From the NCBI GenBank assembly GCA_019118765.1, contig DWYI01000017.1, positions 109,654 through 173,653 of the forward strand: 64,000 bases of DNA, read 5' to 3'. Made by a program: the position numbers and the translations under genes. This DNA comes from Candidatus Allofournierella merdavium (GTDB lineage: Bacteria > Bacillota > Clostridia > Oscillospirales > Ruminococcaceae). The stretch's first letter is position 1. Each line of letters starts with the position of its first letter. Shown one piece after another: positions 26,626-34,859 of this stretch. A model generated the notes under the pieces. It searched no databases. It had not been told where the DNA came from and saw only the letters and a list, made by a program, of their open reading frames with translations.

Positions 26626-27840
26626 ATGAAAAAGATCAATGGCGGCGTCTGCGCCGCGGCGGGCTCCAAAGCCGCCGGCATCCACTGCGGCATCCGGAAA
26701 AACCAGTCCAAACGGGACCTGGGGCTGATTGTCAGCGACTGCGAGGCCAGCGCCGCGGCCGTGTACACCTCCAACCTTGTCAAAGGCGCGCCGCTGCTGG
26801 TGACCAAGGAGCACCTGGCGAACGGCAAGGCCCGGGCCATCCTGTGCAACAGCGGCAACGCCAACACCTGCAACGCCGACGGGCCCGCGGTCGCCCGGGC
26901 CATGTGCAAGCTGGCGGGCGACGCGCTGGGCATCGCGCCCGAGGATGTGGCGGTGGCCTCCACCGGCGTGATCGGCCAGCCGCTGAGCCTCGCCCCCATT
27001 GCCGCCGGCATGGAGCCGCTGGTGGAAGATCTGGGGTATGAAAACAGCCTGCACGCGGCCCAGGCCATCATGACCACAGACACCGTCCCCAAGGAGGCCG
27101 CGGTGGAATTTGAACTGGGCGGCGTGACCTGCCGGCTGGGCGGCATCGCCAAGGGCAGCGGCATGATCCACCCCAATATGGCCACCACGCTGGTGTTTAT
27201 CACCACCGACGCGGCGATCTCCAGCCAGATGCTGCAAAAGGCCCTGTCCACCGATGTGCAAAACACCTTCAACATGGTCAGCATCGACGGCGACACTTCC
27301 ACCAACGACATGGTGGTGATCCTGGCCAACGGCAAGGCCGGCAACGCCCCCATTACAGCCGAAAGCCAGGATTTCGTCACCTTTATGAAGGCGCTGAACA
27401 CCGTGGCCATTGCCCTGTGCCGGATGCTGGCCGGCGACGGCGAGGGCGCCACCCGCCTGCTGGAGTGCCGCGTGACGGGCGCGGCGGACCTTGCCTGCGC
27501 CCGCACCGTTGCCAAGACGGTGATCTGCTCCTCGCTGGTCAAGGCCGCCATGTTCGGCGCGGACGCCAACTGGGGCCGGGTGCTCTGCGCGATCGGTTAC
27601 AGCGGCGCGGACGTGGACGTGAACAAGGTGGACGTGGCCTTTGCCAGCGGGGCGGGCCGCGTGGAGGTGTGCAGGGCCGGGGCCGGCGTGCCCTTCTCCG
27701 AGGAGACGGCCAAGCAGATCCTGTTGGAAAAGGAGGTCGAGATCCAGGTGGAGCTGAACGCGGGCGGCGCCGAGAGCACCGCCTGGGGCTGCGATCTGAC
27801 CTACGACTATGTGAAGATCAACGGCGACTACCGCACCTGA
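26626..27840 (+). CDS. argJ: Bifunctional ornithine acetyltransferase / N-acetylglutamate synthase
   Basis: ArgJ, 404 aa, recycles the acetyl group from N-acetylornithine to glutamate. It is made as a proenzyme that self-cleaves before the Thr of the MATTL motif (IHPNMATTLVF, near residue 185), which becomes the nucleophile. The alpha-chain segment CNSGNANTCNADGP near 75 and beta-chain segments SIDGDTSTNDMVV near 225 and WGRVLCAIGYSGAD near 315 are all typical. ATG 26626 follows CAGGGAG. Its presence explains the absence of argA and argE here. Confidence 0.97.
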   Translation: MKKINGGVCAAAGSKAAGIHCGIRKNQSKRDLGLIVSDCEASAAAVYTSNLVKGAPLLVTKEHLANGKARAILCNSGNANTCNADGPAVARAMCKLAGDALGIAPEDVAVASTGVIGQPLSLAPIAAGMEPLVEDLGYENSLHAAQAIMTTDTVPKEAAVEFELGGVTCRLGGIAKGSGMIHPNMATTLVFITTDAAISSQMLQKALSTDVQNTFNMVSIDGDTSTNDMVVILANGKAGNAPITAESQDFVTFMKALNTVAIALCRMLAGDGEGATRLLECRVTGAADLACARTVAKTVICSSLVKAAMFGADANWGRVLCAIGYSGADVDVNKVDVAFASGAGRVEVCRAGAGVPFSEETAKQILLEKEVEIQVELNAGGAESTAWGCDLTYDYVKINGDYRT

Positions 27841-27853
27841 GGAGGAAACGGCG

Positions 27854-28729
27854 ATGGAACTGAACAACGCGCAGCGGGCCCAGGTGCTGATCCATGCCCT
27901 GCCCTACATCCAGAAATACAACGGCAAGATCGTGGTGGTGAAATACGGCGGCAACGCCATGATCAACGACGAGTTGAAAGAGGCGGTCATGGGAGACCTT
28001 GTGCTGTTGCACCTCATCGGCGTGCGGGTGGTACTGGTGCACGGCGGCGGGCCGGAGATCAGCGACCTGATGAAGCGTGTGGGCAAGGAGAGCCGCTTTG
28101 TGGACGGCCTGCGGGTGACCGACAAAGAGACCGCCGAACTGGTGCTGATGGTGCTGGCCGGCAAGATCGGCAAAAACCTTGTGAGCCTTTTGCAGGGAAA
28201 GGGCGGCAAGGCCATCGGCCTCTCCGGCATGGACGGCGCGCTGATTCAAGCCAAACCCCTGCGGGAGGACCTGGGCTATGTGGGCGAGATCACCGGCATC
28301 CATGCGGACCCGGTGCTGGACCTGCTGGAAAAAGGGTATATCCCGGTGATCTCCACCGTGGGCAGCGACCCGCAGGGCAATGTGTACAACATCAACGCCG
28401 ACACCGCCGCGGCGCGTATCGCCGCCGCACTGCAGGCGGAATGCCTCATCTCCATGACCGACATCCGCGGTATCCTGCGGGACAAGGACGACCCGGATAC
28501 CCTCATCAGCCGGATCACGGTGGATGAGGCGCCCTCGCTGATGCGGGACGGCATCATTTCCGGCGGCATGATCCCCAAGGTGGACTGCTGCATCGAGGCC
28601 ATCCGCGGGGGCGTGAACCGCGTGTTCATCATCGACGGGCGCATTCCCCACGCCATTCTCATCGAGACCCTCACCGACGAGGGCATCGGCACCATGTTTT
28701 ATTCAGGAGGCAGCCATGGACAGCATTAA
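27854..28729 (+). CDS. argB: Acetylglutamate kinase
   Basis: NAGK, 291 aa, phosphorylates N-acetylglutamate. VVVKYGGNAM near 28-37, VHGGGPEIS near 65, AGKIGKNLVSLLQGKGGKAIGL near 105, DTAAARIAAAL near 190 and GGMIPK near 240 are all present. An N-terminal helix before the first strand (NNAQRAQVLIHALPYIQKY) is the element associated with arginine-inhibited hexameric NAGK, so feedback inhibition is likely (inference). ATG 27854 follows GAGGAAACGGCG. The 3' end overlaps argD by 14 bases. Confidence 0.97.
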   Translation: MELNNAQRAQVLIHALPYIQKYNGKIVVVKYGGNAMINDELKEAVMGDLVLLHLIGVRVVLVHGGGPEISDLMKRVGKESRFVDGLRVTDKETAELVLMVLAGKIGKNLVSLLQGKGGKAIGLSGMDGALIQAKPLREDLGYVGEITGIHADPVLDLLEKGYIPVISTVGSDPQGNVYNINADTAAARIAAALQAECLISMTDIRGILRDKDDPDTLISRITVDEAPSLMRDGIISGGMIPKVDCCIEAIRGGVNRVFIIDGRIPHAILIETLTDEGIGTMFYSGGSHGQH

Positions 28730-29891
28730 GCAATTGGACGACGCCTATGTGGCCCACACCTATGCCCCCCGGTTCCCGGTGGTCCTCACCGGCGGAAAGG
28801 GCTCGCTTCTTTTCGGTGAGGACGGCTGGGAATACATTGATATGGGCAGCGGCATCGGCGTCAACGCTTTCGGCGCCTGCGACGAGGTATGGCAGAAAGC
28901 GGTGAGTGAACAGGCCGCGAAACTGCAGCACACCTCCAACCTCTACTACACCGAGCCCTGTGCGCGGCTGGCGCAGGCGCTCTGCGAGCGCACCGGCATG
29001 AAGCAGGTCTTTTTCTCCAACTCCGGCGCGGAGGCCAACGAGTGCGCCATCAAGGTGGCCCGCAAGTACGGCGCGGAGCATCTCGGCCCGGAGCATTACA
29101 CCGTGCTCACCCTGAAAAACAGCTTTCACGGCCGCACCCTCGCAACGCTGGCCGCCACCGGCCAGGACGTGTTCCACAAAGACTTCCTTCCCCTGACGCC
29201 GGGCTTTGCCTATGTGGAGGCCGGCGATCTGGAGGGCGCGAAAAACATTCTGGACTCTGTCCCCTGCTGCGCCGTTCTGCTGGAGACCATACAGGGCGAG
29301 GGCGGCGTGCAGGTGATGGAACCGTCTTTCGTGGCCGGGCTGGCCCGTCTGGCCGCCGAGCGGGGTCTTCTTCTGATGGTGGACGAGGTGCAGACCGGCA
29401 ACGGCCGCACCGGCAAGCTGTTCGGCTATATGCACTATGGCCTCTCGCCGGACGTGATCACCACCGCCAAGGGGCTGGCCGGCGGGCTGCCGCTGGGCGC
29501 CACCCTGCTGGGCGGCAAGGCCGCCGGCGTGCTGACGCCCGGCAGCCACGGCAGCACCTTCGGGGGCAACCCGGTATGCTGCGCGGGCGCGCTCACCGTG
29601 CTGGAACGGTTGAGCGACGACTTCCTCGCCCAGGTGACCGCCAAGGGCGCCTGGGTGCGCAGCCAGCTGGAGGGCGCGCCGGGCGTGGTGAGCGTCAGCG
29701 GCCTGGGGCTGATGCTGGGCGTGGAGACCCGGCGGGACGCGGGCGAGGTGCTGGCCGGGTGTCAGGCCCGGGGCGTTTTGCCACTGCGGGCCAAAAACAA
29801 AGTGCGGCTTTTGCCGCCGCTGAATATCCCCGATAATCTTTTGGCACAGGCGGTACAGGTCTTGCGGGAGGAATGCGCCAAACAAATTTGA
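28716..29891 (+). CDS. argD: Acetylornithine aminotransferase
   Basis: ArgD, 391 aa, class-III PLP aminotransferase making N-acetylornithine. FSNSGAEANECAIK near 100, KNSFHGRTLATLAATGQ near 132, VDEVQTGNGRTGKLFGY near 222, PLP-Lys in TTAKGLAGGLPLG near 251, and STFGGNPVCCA near 278. It is the last gene of the arginine cluster here; argF, argG and argH are not in the window. Confidence 0.96.
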   Translation: MDSIKQLDDAYVAHTYAPRFPVVLTGGKGSLLFGEDGWEYIDMGSGIGVNAFGACDEVWQKAVSEQAAKLQHTSNLYYTEPCARLAQALCERTGMKQVFFSNSGAEANECAIKVARKYGAEHLGPEHYTVLTLKNSFHGRTLATLAATGQDVFHKDFLPLTPGFAYVEAGDLEGAKNILDSVPCCAVLLETIQGEGGVQVMEPSFVAGLARLAAERGLLLMVDEVQTGNGRTGKLFGYMHYGLSPDVITTAKGLAGGLPLGATLLGGKAAGVLTPGSHGSTFGGNPVCCAGALTVLERLSDDFLAQVTAKGAWVRSQLEGAPGVVSVSGLGLMLGVETRRDAGEVLAGCQARGVLPLRAKNKVRLLPPLNIPDNLLAQAVQVLREECAKQI

Positions 29892-30020
29892 TCCGGTGGC
29901 GTCCGCGGCTGGTTTTCGCCGCGGCCTTTCCGCCAAACAGACCGCGCGCCTTTTACCCTGCCGTTCGGCTGAGCGGGCGGCGGGGACACACGCGCAGCGG
30001 CGCTCCCCATCGTGAACGGC

Positions 30021-30065
30021 AAAAAGCAGCAGGGCGAGCCAAATGGCTCGCCCTGCTGCTTTTTT
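30021..30065. terminator. Bidirectional terminator between argD and the PilZ gene
   Basis: Perfect 20-base-pair stem (AAAAAGCAGCAGGGCGAGCC and its complement) with loop AAAT and T-runs on both strands. Between the argD stop and this element nothing is recognised. Confidence 0.93.
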
Positions 30066-30072
30066 GTGACGT

Positions 30073-30729
30073 TCAGCGGTTTTTGGAAGAGCGCAGTTCC
30101 AGCGCCTGCAGCGTGAAAATGTCCTGGAAAAGCCGGTCCTGTTCATCCGAAGGCATGTTCTCAAACCGGCAACCGTAAAAGTTGTGGTATTTGCCGGAGT
30201 TTTGCGCGCTTTTGCGCACGACCACAAATTCCATGGTATGCACAGGGCCGTTCTGCCGCAGCCGCTGGCCCTGTATCCGAAGGTGTGCGCCGATCGGATA
30301 CTCCTCGCCGCTCTGAATGGAAATGCCGGTGGCGCTGACGTCCGCAATCATGCAGGGCGCCTCTTTCTCTCCCTGGTCCACAGCGATAACCGTTGCGCCC
30401 ACCATCACGTTCTGCCGAAAATACGCCCGGTCTTCGCTCTTCTCCTCGATCGCAACAGGCGTCAGGAAGATAAAGTCCTGCATTGCCTGCTCCACGACGC
30501 CTTCGATCAGCACAAAACGTTTATCGCCGCTGTTTTCCTTTACCTGCAGTTTGACCCGGTCGCCCGTATCCACAAGGCTGCGCACCGCACAACCGTTGTT
30601 TGCCTCCACCCGAATGACATCGTTGACCGCATCATAGCGTGAGATCTTGCCGCGGAACAGCATCTGGTTTTCCATTGACAGGATCACACCGCGGCTGTCG
30701 ACACATTTTTTGATCAGGTCATTCTCCAT
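30073..30729 (-). CDS. PilZ-domain protein (YcgR-like)
   Basis: 218 aa. An N-terminal YcgR-like beta domain (about 1-95, GRVILSMENQMLFRGKI-like strands) is followed by a PilZ domain with both cyclic-di-GMP motifs: RAYFR (RxxxR) near 103 and DVSATG (D/NxSxxG) near 132. Such proteins bind c-di-GMP and often slow flagella or alter secretion, but no motility gene is nearby. ATG at 30729 is preceded by GGAGGGAGG and is used instead of the upstream in-frame start. It converges on argD. Confidence 0.87.
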   Translation of the reverse strand: MENDLIKKCVDSRGVILSMENQMLFRGKISRYDAVNDVIRVEANNGCAVRSLVDTGDRVKLQVKENSGDKRFVLIEGVVEQAMQDFIFLTPVAIEEKSEDRAYFRQNVMVGATVIAVDQGEKEAPCMIADVSATGISIQSGEEYPIGAHLRIQGQRLRQNGPVHTMEFVVVRKSAQNSGKYHNFYGCRFENMPSDEQDRLFQDIFTLQALELRSSKNR

Positions 30730-30872
30730 AAAGCAGCGCCTCCCTCCAACCACCAACGGCTTCATCCCGACTGCTCCAGGCGGTTGTGTCTATAAATTGC
30801 AGTTCAGATTCTAACACCACAACATGAAATATTCATGAAAAAAAGAAAACATACGCGGAATCTTTTGCGGGT

Positions 30873-31679
30873 TCACATCCCCTGCTCCTTCAACTCTGCA
30901 ACCATTTGTATGTATTTTTCCACCACATCGAAGCTTTCCCCATGCCGCCGCAACGGACGGCGGCGGAAATCCACCTCGTCCATGTGGGATACGCCGCGCC
31001 CTGTGGCGCCCCGCCACACCTCCTGAAAGCCCGTCCAACGGGCGGACTCGGTGGTCACAAGGCCGTCGTTCTCCCCTTCCACCAGCCCGATGATGAGGTT
31101 TTGCCACCACATGAACAGGTCGCTGCGGCAGGAGCGCATCGCCCCCGCATAGCTGCGATACAGCACACCGTCCGCATCCGGGTTTTGAAGGTTGAAGTTT
31201 TTCGCCCACGCGGTAGTAAACTGGTAACAAACGCCGCAAAAATCCGGATGTCTGTCTCCCAGAAGGCGGTACCACAGGTTTACAAAAAAGCCGGCGATCC
31301 GAAACAGGAAGCCCGGCATGCGGCTGAGGACGTCCATCGTCCTGGAGCCGTGGTTGGGAACCGACACCAGTGATACCGACGCCACTTTTGGCGCCATGCC
31401 AAGGGATGAAACGAGATACCGCACATCCAATCCCCCCTTGGAATGGGCAATTAGGTGGACCTTGTCGCTTCCCGTCTCGGCCAGCACCTCCTCCACGCGC
31501 GCCCGCAGCGCCCGCGCGTTTTCCTCCACGGTGGCCCAGCCGTCCTGGCCGCCGAAGTACACCGCCGCCCCATGTTTTTGCAGTTCCTTGGGCACGCGCC
31601 CCCAATAGCCCCAGTCGCGAAAACCCGTGCCGTGAACAAGAATGATGGGATACCGTGTTTTACAGTCCTGCGCTTCCAC
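30873..31679 (-). CDS. Triacylglycerol lipase-like alpha/beta hydrolase
   Basis: 268 aa, no signal peptide. Oxyanion-hole motif LVHGTGFRDW near 15-24, nucleophile elbow AHSKGG (Ser near 80), acid in EGENDGLV near 200 and His in GVSHMDEVD near 232 give a complete lipase triad. A Tyr/Trp/Phe-rich insertion near 125-160 may be a lid. The start is GTG at 31679 with GGGAGG 8 bases upstream. Substrate unknown. Confidence 0.88.
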   Translation of the reverse strand: MEAQDCKTRYPIILVHGTGFRDWGYWGRVPKELQKHGAAVYFGGQDGWATVEENARALRARVEEVLAETGSDKVHLIAHSKGGLDVRYLVSSLGMAPKVASVSLVSVPNHGSRTMDVLSRMPGFLFRIAGFFVNLWYRLLGDRHPDFCGVCYQFTTAWAKNFNLQNPDADGVLYRSYAGAMRSCRSDLFMWWQNLIIGLVEGENDGLVTTESARWTGFQEVWRGATGRGVSHMDEVDFRRRPLRRHGESFDVVEKYIQMVAELKEQGM

Positions 31680-31714
31680 CGATGCTTCCTCCCCGCCGTT
31701 TCAGGTTGCCTTGT

Positions 31715-31750
31715 ACAAAAAAATCCTGAACGCTGCTGCGTTCAGGATTA
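31715..31750 (-). terminator. Terminator of tRNA-Ala(CGC)
   Basis: Minus strand AATCCTGAACGC, loop AGCA, GCGTTCAGGATT, then TTTTT. It follows the tRNA immediately. Confidence 0.9.
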
Positions 31751-31826
31751 TGGTGGACCTGGAGGGATTCGAACCCTTGACCTCTGCGATGCGAACGCAG
31801 CGCTCTCCCAACTGAGCTACAGGCCC
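31751..31826 (-). tRNA. tRNA-Ala (anticodon CGC)
   Basis: 76 bases with encoded CCA. Acceptor GGGCCTG/CAGGTCC contains the G3-U70 pair that marks alanine tRNA. The D arm GCTC...GAGC and anticodon stem CTGCG/CGCAG flank loop TTCGCAT, giving anticodon CGC (reads GCG). The T loop TTCGAAT is standard. Confidence 0.96.
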
Positions 31827-31845
31827 GTGTGTGATTGCCTTATCT

Positions 31846-31874
31846 AATTTAAAGCATTTTCACGCAAAAGTCAA
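31846..31874 (-). promoter_or_regulatory. Promoter of tRNA-Ala(CGC)
   Basis: Minus strand TTGACT (31869-31874), 17 bases, TAAATT (31846-31851), ending 20 bases before the tRNA. Confidence 0.7.
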
Positions 31875-31945
31875 GACATTTTTTTGGATTCAAAAAAATT
31901 TTCGCGCCGGTGTCCGCATTGGAATTCCAGGCGGTATCCCCGTCA

Positions 31946-31985
31946 AAAAGGCAGGCGGCCGCCCTCATCGGGTCGGTCGCCTGCC
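31946..31985 (-). terminator. adhE terminator
   Basis: Minus strand GGGGCAGGCGACC...GGCCGCCTGCC with a TTTTTG tail, 22 bases after the adhE stop. Confidence 0.8.
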
Positions 31986-32007
31986 CCAACAGAAGGAGGA
32001 GGATCGC

Positions 32008-34617
32008 TTATTTGCCGTAGTACGCCTGGAGATAGATCTCCTTGATCTCGCTCACCAGCGGATACACGGGATTGGCGGTGGTGCACTGGTCCTCAAACGC
32101 CTTGTAGGACAGTTCGTCCACCTTGGCCAGGAATTCTTCTTCCGACACACCGCAGGCCTTGATGGTCATGGGACGCTCGGTCTCCATCATCAGCTTCTGG
32201 ATGGCGGCGATCAGGCAATCCACCGCCTCGTAGGTATCGGTGCCCACATTGCACAGCCCGCAGCGCCGGGCCAGCTTGGCGTAACGCTTGTCGGCCACAT
32301 ATTCCTTGTATTTCGGGAACGCGGCGAACTTGGTGGGTTTCTTCGCATTGTAGGCGATGACGAAGGGCAGCAGGATGGCGTTGGCGCGGCCGTGGGGGAT
32401 GTGGAATTCGCCGCCCAGTTTGTGCGCCATCGAGTGATTCAGGCCCAGGAAGGCGTTGGTGAAAGCCATGCCGGCAATGCAGCTGGCATTGTGCATCTTC
32501 TCACGGGCCAGCTTGTCGCCGTCATAAGAGGCTTTCAGGTAGGTGAACACCATCTCGGTGGCATGCAGGGCCAGGCCGTCGGTGTAATCGCTGGCCATCA
32601 CCGACACATAGGCCTCGATGGCGTGGGTCAGCACGTCCAGGCCGGTGTCGGCCACGATGCTGCGGGGCATGGTGTAGGTGAACTGGGGATCGATGATCGC
32701 CACGTCCGGGGTGAGGCTGTAATCCGCCAGAGGATACTTGATGTTGCCGTTGGATTTGTCGGTGATGACCGAGAAACTGGTCACCTCGCTGCCGGTGCCG
32801 GAGGTGGTGGGGATGGCCACCAGCTTGGTTTTGGTGCCCAGTTTGGGGAACTTGAACGCGCGCTTGCGGATATCCATAAAGCGCTGGCGCAGGCCGTCGA
32901 AGCTGGTCTCGGGGTGCTCGTAGAACAGCCACATGCCTTTGGCCGCGTCGATGGCGCTGCCGCCGCCGATGGCGATGATCACGTCCGGCTGGAAGGCGCG
33001 CATGGCCTCCACGCCCCGCATGATGCACTCCACGCTGGGGTCGCTCTCCACGTCGGAGTAGATCTCGCTGTGGCAGTACTGCTCCCGCTTGCGCAGGTAG
33101 TACAGCACCTTGTCCACGTTGCCCAGCTGCACCATCACCGGGTCGGTGACGATGAACGCGCGGCTGATCCCCTCCATCTTTTCAAGGTACTGGATCGAAT
33201 CCTCTTCGAAATAGATCTTGGGCGGGATCTTGAACCACTGCATATTCACCCTCCGTTTGGCGATGCGCTTTTTGTTGATGAGGTTCACGGTGGTCACGTT
33301 CTGGCTCACCGAGTTTTTGCCGTAGCTGCCGCAGCCCAGGGTCAGGGACGGAGTGTTGGTGTTATAGATGTCGCCGATCGCGCCCTGAGAAGACGGGCTG
33401 TTCACAATGATGCGGCCCACCTTCATGGCCACACCGTACTCGTCGGCGATCTCTTTGCTGCCGGTGTGGATGACCGCGGAATGGCCCAGGCCTCCCAGTT
33501 CCAGCATCTTGTTGGCGTACTCAAAGCCCTGCTCTTTGTCCTTGCAGACGAAATAGGCCAGCACCGGGCTGAGCTTCTCTTTGCTCAGCGGATGCTCCAC
33601 CCCCGGATGGGGCAGCGGCACGATGAGGATCTTGGTCTTTTCCGGCACGCTGATGCCCGCCTGTTCGGCGATCCAGTTCGCGCTCTTGCCCACCACCGGA
33701 GCGAACACACCCTTGGTCGGGTCAGGGAACATATACTTGGTGAGGATCTCGGTCTCCTCCGGCGTGAGGAAGTAGCAGTTGTTGGCCTTCATGTAGGCCT
33801 CGAACTCCTTGACGATGGGTTTCTCCACGATCACCGCCTGCTCAGAGGCGCAGATCATGCCGTTGTCAAAGGTCTTGGACATCATCAGGTCGGTGCAGGC
33901 CTGGTGCAGGTCGGCGCTCTTTTCAATGAAACAGGGCACGTTGCCCGCGCCCACGCCCAGCGCCGGTTTGCCGCAGGAGTAAGCCGCCTTCACCATGCCG
34001 GGGCCGCCGGTGGCGAGGATGGTGGCCACGCCCGGGTGATTCATCAAAGCGCCGGTGGCCTCGATGCTGGGCTTGTCAATCCACTGGATGCAGTTTTTCG
34101 GCGCGCCGGCTTTCACCGCCGCCTCGTAGACGATGCGGGCCGCCTCGGCGCTGCACTTCTGGGCCGAGGGGTGGAACCCGAAGATGATGGGGTTGCGGGT
34201 CTTGATGGCGATGAGGCACTTGAACAGCGTGGTGGAGGTGGGGTTGGTGGTGGGGGTCACGCCGCAGATCACGCCCACCGGCTCGGCCACCTCCACATAG
34301 CCTTCCATATCGTTTTCTTCCAGAATGCCCACCGTGCGCTCTTTTTTGATGTCGTGCCAGATGTATTCGGTGGCGAACATATTCTTGATGACCTTGTCCT
34401 CGTACACGCCGCGGCCGGTCTCCTCCACCGCCATGCGCGCCAGTTCCTGATGCTTATCCAGGCCGGCCAGCGCCATCTCGTGAACGATGTTGTCCACCTT
34501 TTCCTGGTCCAGGGTCATGAACTCCTTCAGCGCAACCTGGGCTTTTGCCACCAGTTCGTCGATCATGACCTGCACGTCGTTTTTCGTCGTTTCCACTACA
34601 GGTTTCTTGTCTGCCAT
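32008..34617 (-). CDS. adhE: Bifunctional acetaldehyde-CoA/alcohol dehydrogenase
   Basis: AdhE, 869 aa. The N-terminal acylating aldehyde dehydrogenase (about 1-440) has the catalytic Cys in GMICASEQAV near 253 and GVTPTTNPTSTT near 115. The C-terminal iron-dependent alcohol dehydrogenase (about 460-865) has GGGSAIDAAKGMW near 555, TTSGTGSE near 605 and iron-binding His in GLNHSMAHKLGGEFHIPHG near 729. It regenerates NAD+ by converting acetyl-CoA to ethanol and normally forms spirosomes. ATG 34617 has AAGGACGGAAG; the open frame upstream is not used. Two Rex boxes lie 93-147 bases upstream, and the rex gene is at 45736, so NADH/NAD+ control is expected. Confidence 0.97.
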   Translation of the reverse strand: MADKKPVVETTKNDVQVMIDELVAKAQVALKEFMTLDQEKVDNIVHEMALAGLDKHQELARMAVEETGRGVYEDKVIKNMFATEYIWHDIKKERTVGILEENDMEGYVEVAEPVGVICGVTPTTNPTSTTLFKCLIAIKTRNPIIFGFHPSAQKCSAEAARIVYEAAVKAGAPKNCIQWIDKPSIEATGALMNHPGVATILATGGPGMVKAAYSCGKPALGVGAGNVPCFIEKSADLHQACTDLMMSKTFDNGMICASEQAVIVEKPIVKEFEAYMKANNCYFLTPEETEILTKYMFPDPTKGVFAPVVGKSANWIAEQAGISVPEKTKILIVPLPHPGVEHPLSKEKLSPVLAYFVCKDKEQGFEYANKMLELGGLGHSAVIHTGSKEIADEYGVAMKVGRIIVNSPSSQGAIGDIYNTNTPSLTLGCGSYGKNSVSQNVTTVNLINKKRIAKRRVNMQWFKIPPKIYFEEDSIQYLEKMEGISRAFIVTDPVMVQLGNVDKVLYYLRKREQYCHSEIYSDVESDPSVECIMRGVEAMRAFQPDVIIAIGGGSAIDAAKGMWLFYEHPETSFDGLRQRFMDIRKRAFKFPKLGTKTKLVAIPTTSGTGSEVTSFSVITDKSNGNIKYPLADYSLTPDVAIIDPQFTYTMPRSIVADTGLDVLTHAIEAYVSVMASDYTDGLALHATEMVFTYLKASYDGDKLAREKMHNASCIAGMAFTNAFLGLNHSMAHKLGGEFHIPHGRANAILLPFVIAYNAKKPTKFAAFPKYKEYVADKRYAKLARRCGLCNVGTDTYEAVDCLIAAIQKLMMETERPMTIKACGVSEEEFLAKVDELSYKAFEDQCTTANPVYPLVSEIKEIYLQAYYGK

Positions 34618-34709
34618 TGCAATCTTCCGTCCTTTCAGGCGTGATGTGCGTGGTGCGGGAGCGTTTTGTTCCCGCCTGCAGCTGTTTGCCCTGCCATTAT
34701 CATACCGTA

Positions 34710-34727
34710 TCGTTAATGAAATAACAA
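34710..34727 (-). promoter_or_regulatory. Rex box 1 upstream of adhE
   Basis: Minus strand TTGTTATTTCATTAACGA matches the Clostridia Rex consensus TTGTTAANNNNTTAACAA at 12 of 14 fixed positions. Confidence 0.7.
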
Positions 34728-34746
34728 TGAGGCGGTTGTCCAAAGA

Positions 34747-34764
34747 TTGTTAATATTATAACAC
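34747..34764. promoter_or_regulatory. Rex box 2 overlapping a -10 box upstream of adhE
   Basis: Plus strand TTGTTAATATTATAACAC matches the Rex consensus at 12 of 14 positions. The same bases include TATAAT on the minus strand, so Rex bound here would cover the adhE -10 element. Confidence 0.7.
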
Positions 34765-34790
34765 ACTTTTGTGTAAGGTGCACATTGCCA

Positions 34791-34829
34791 AAAAAAACGC
34801 CCGCGGAGCATTTGCTCCGCGGGCGTTTT
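34791..34829 (-). terminator. Terminator of the NhaC-family transporter gene
   Basis: Perfect 16-base-pair stem (AAAACGCCCGCGGAGC with its complement, loop ATTT), with seven T following on the minus strand. Confidence 0.9.
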
Positions 34830-34859
34830 GGGAAGTTTATGTGCCTTGGTCCGGGCTGC

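Noticed and set aside
31831..34644. 937-codon open frame opposite adhE
   Set aside because: Shadow of adhE, no family features.
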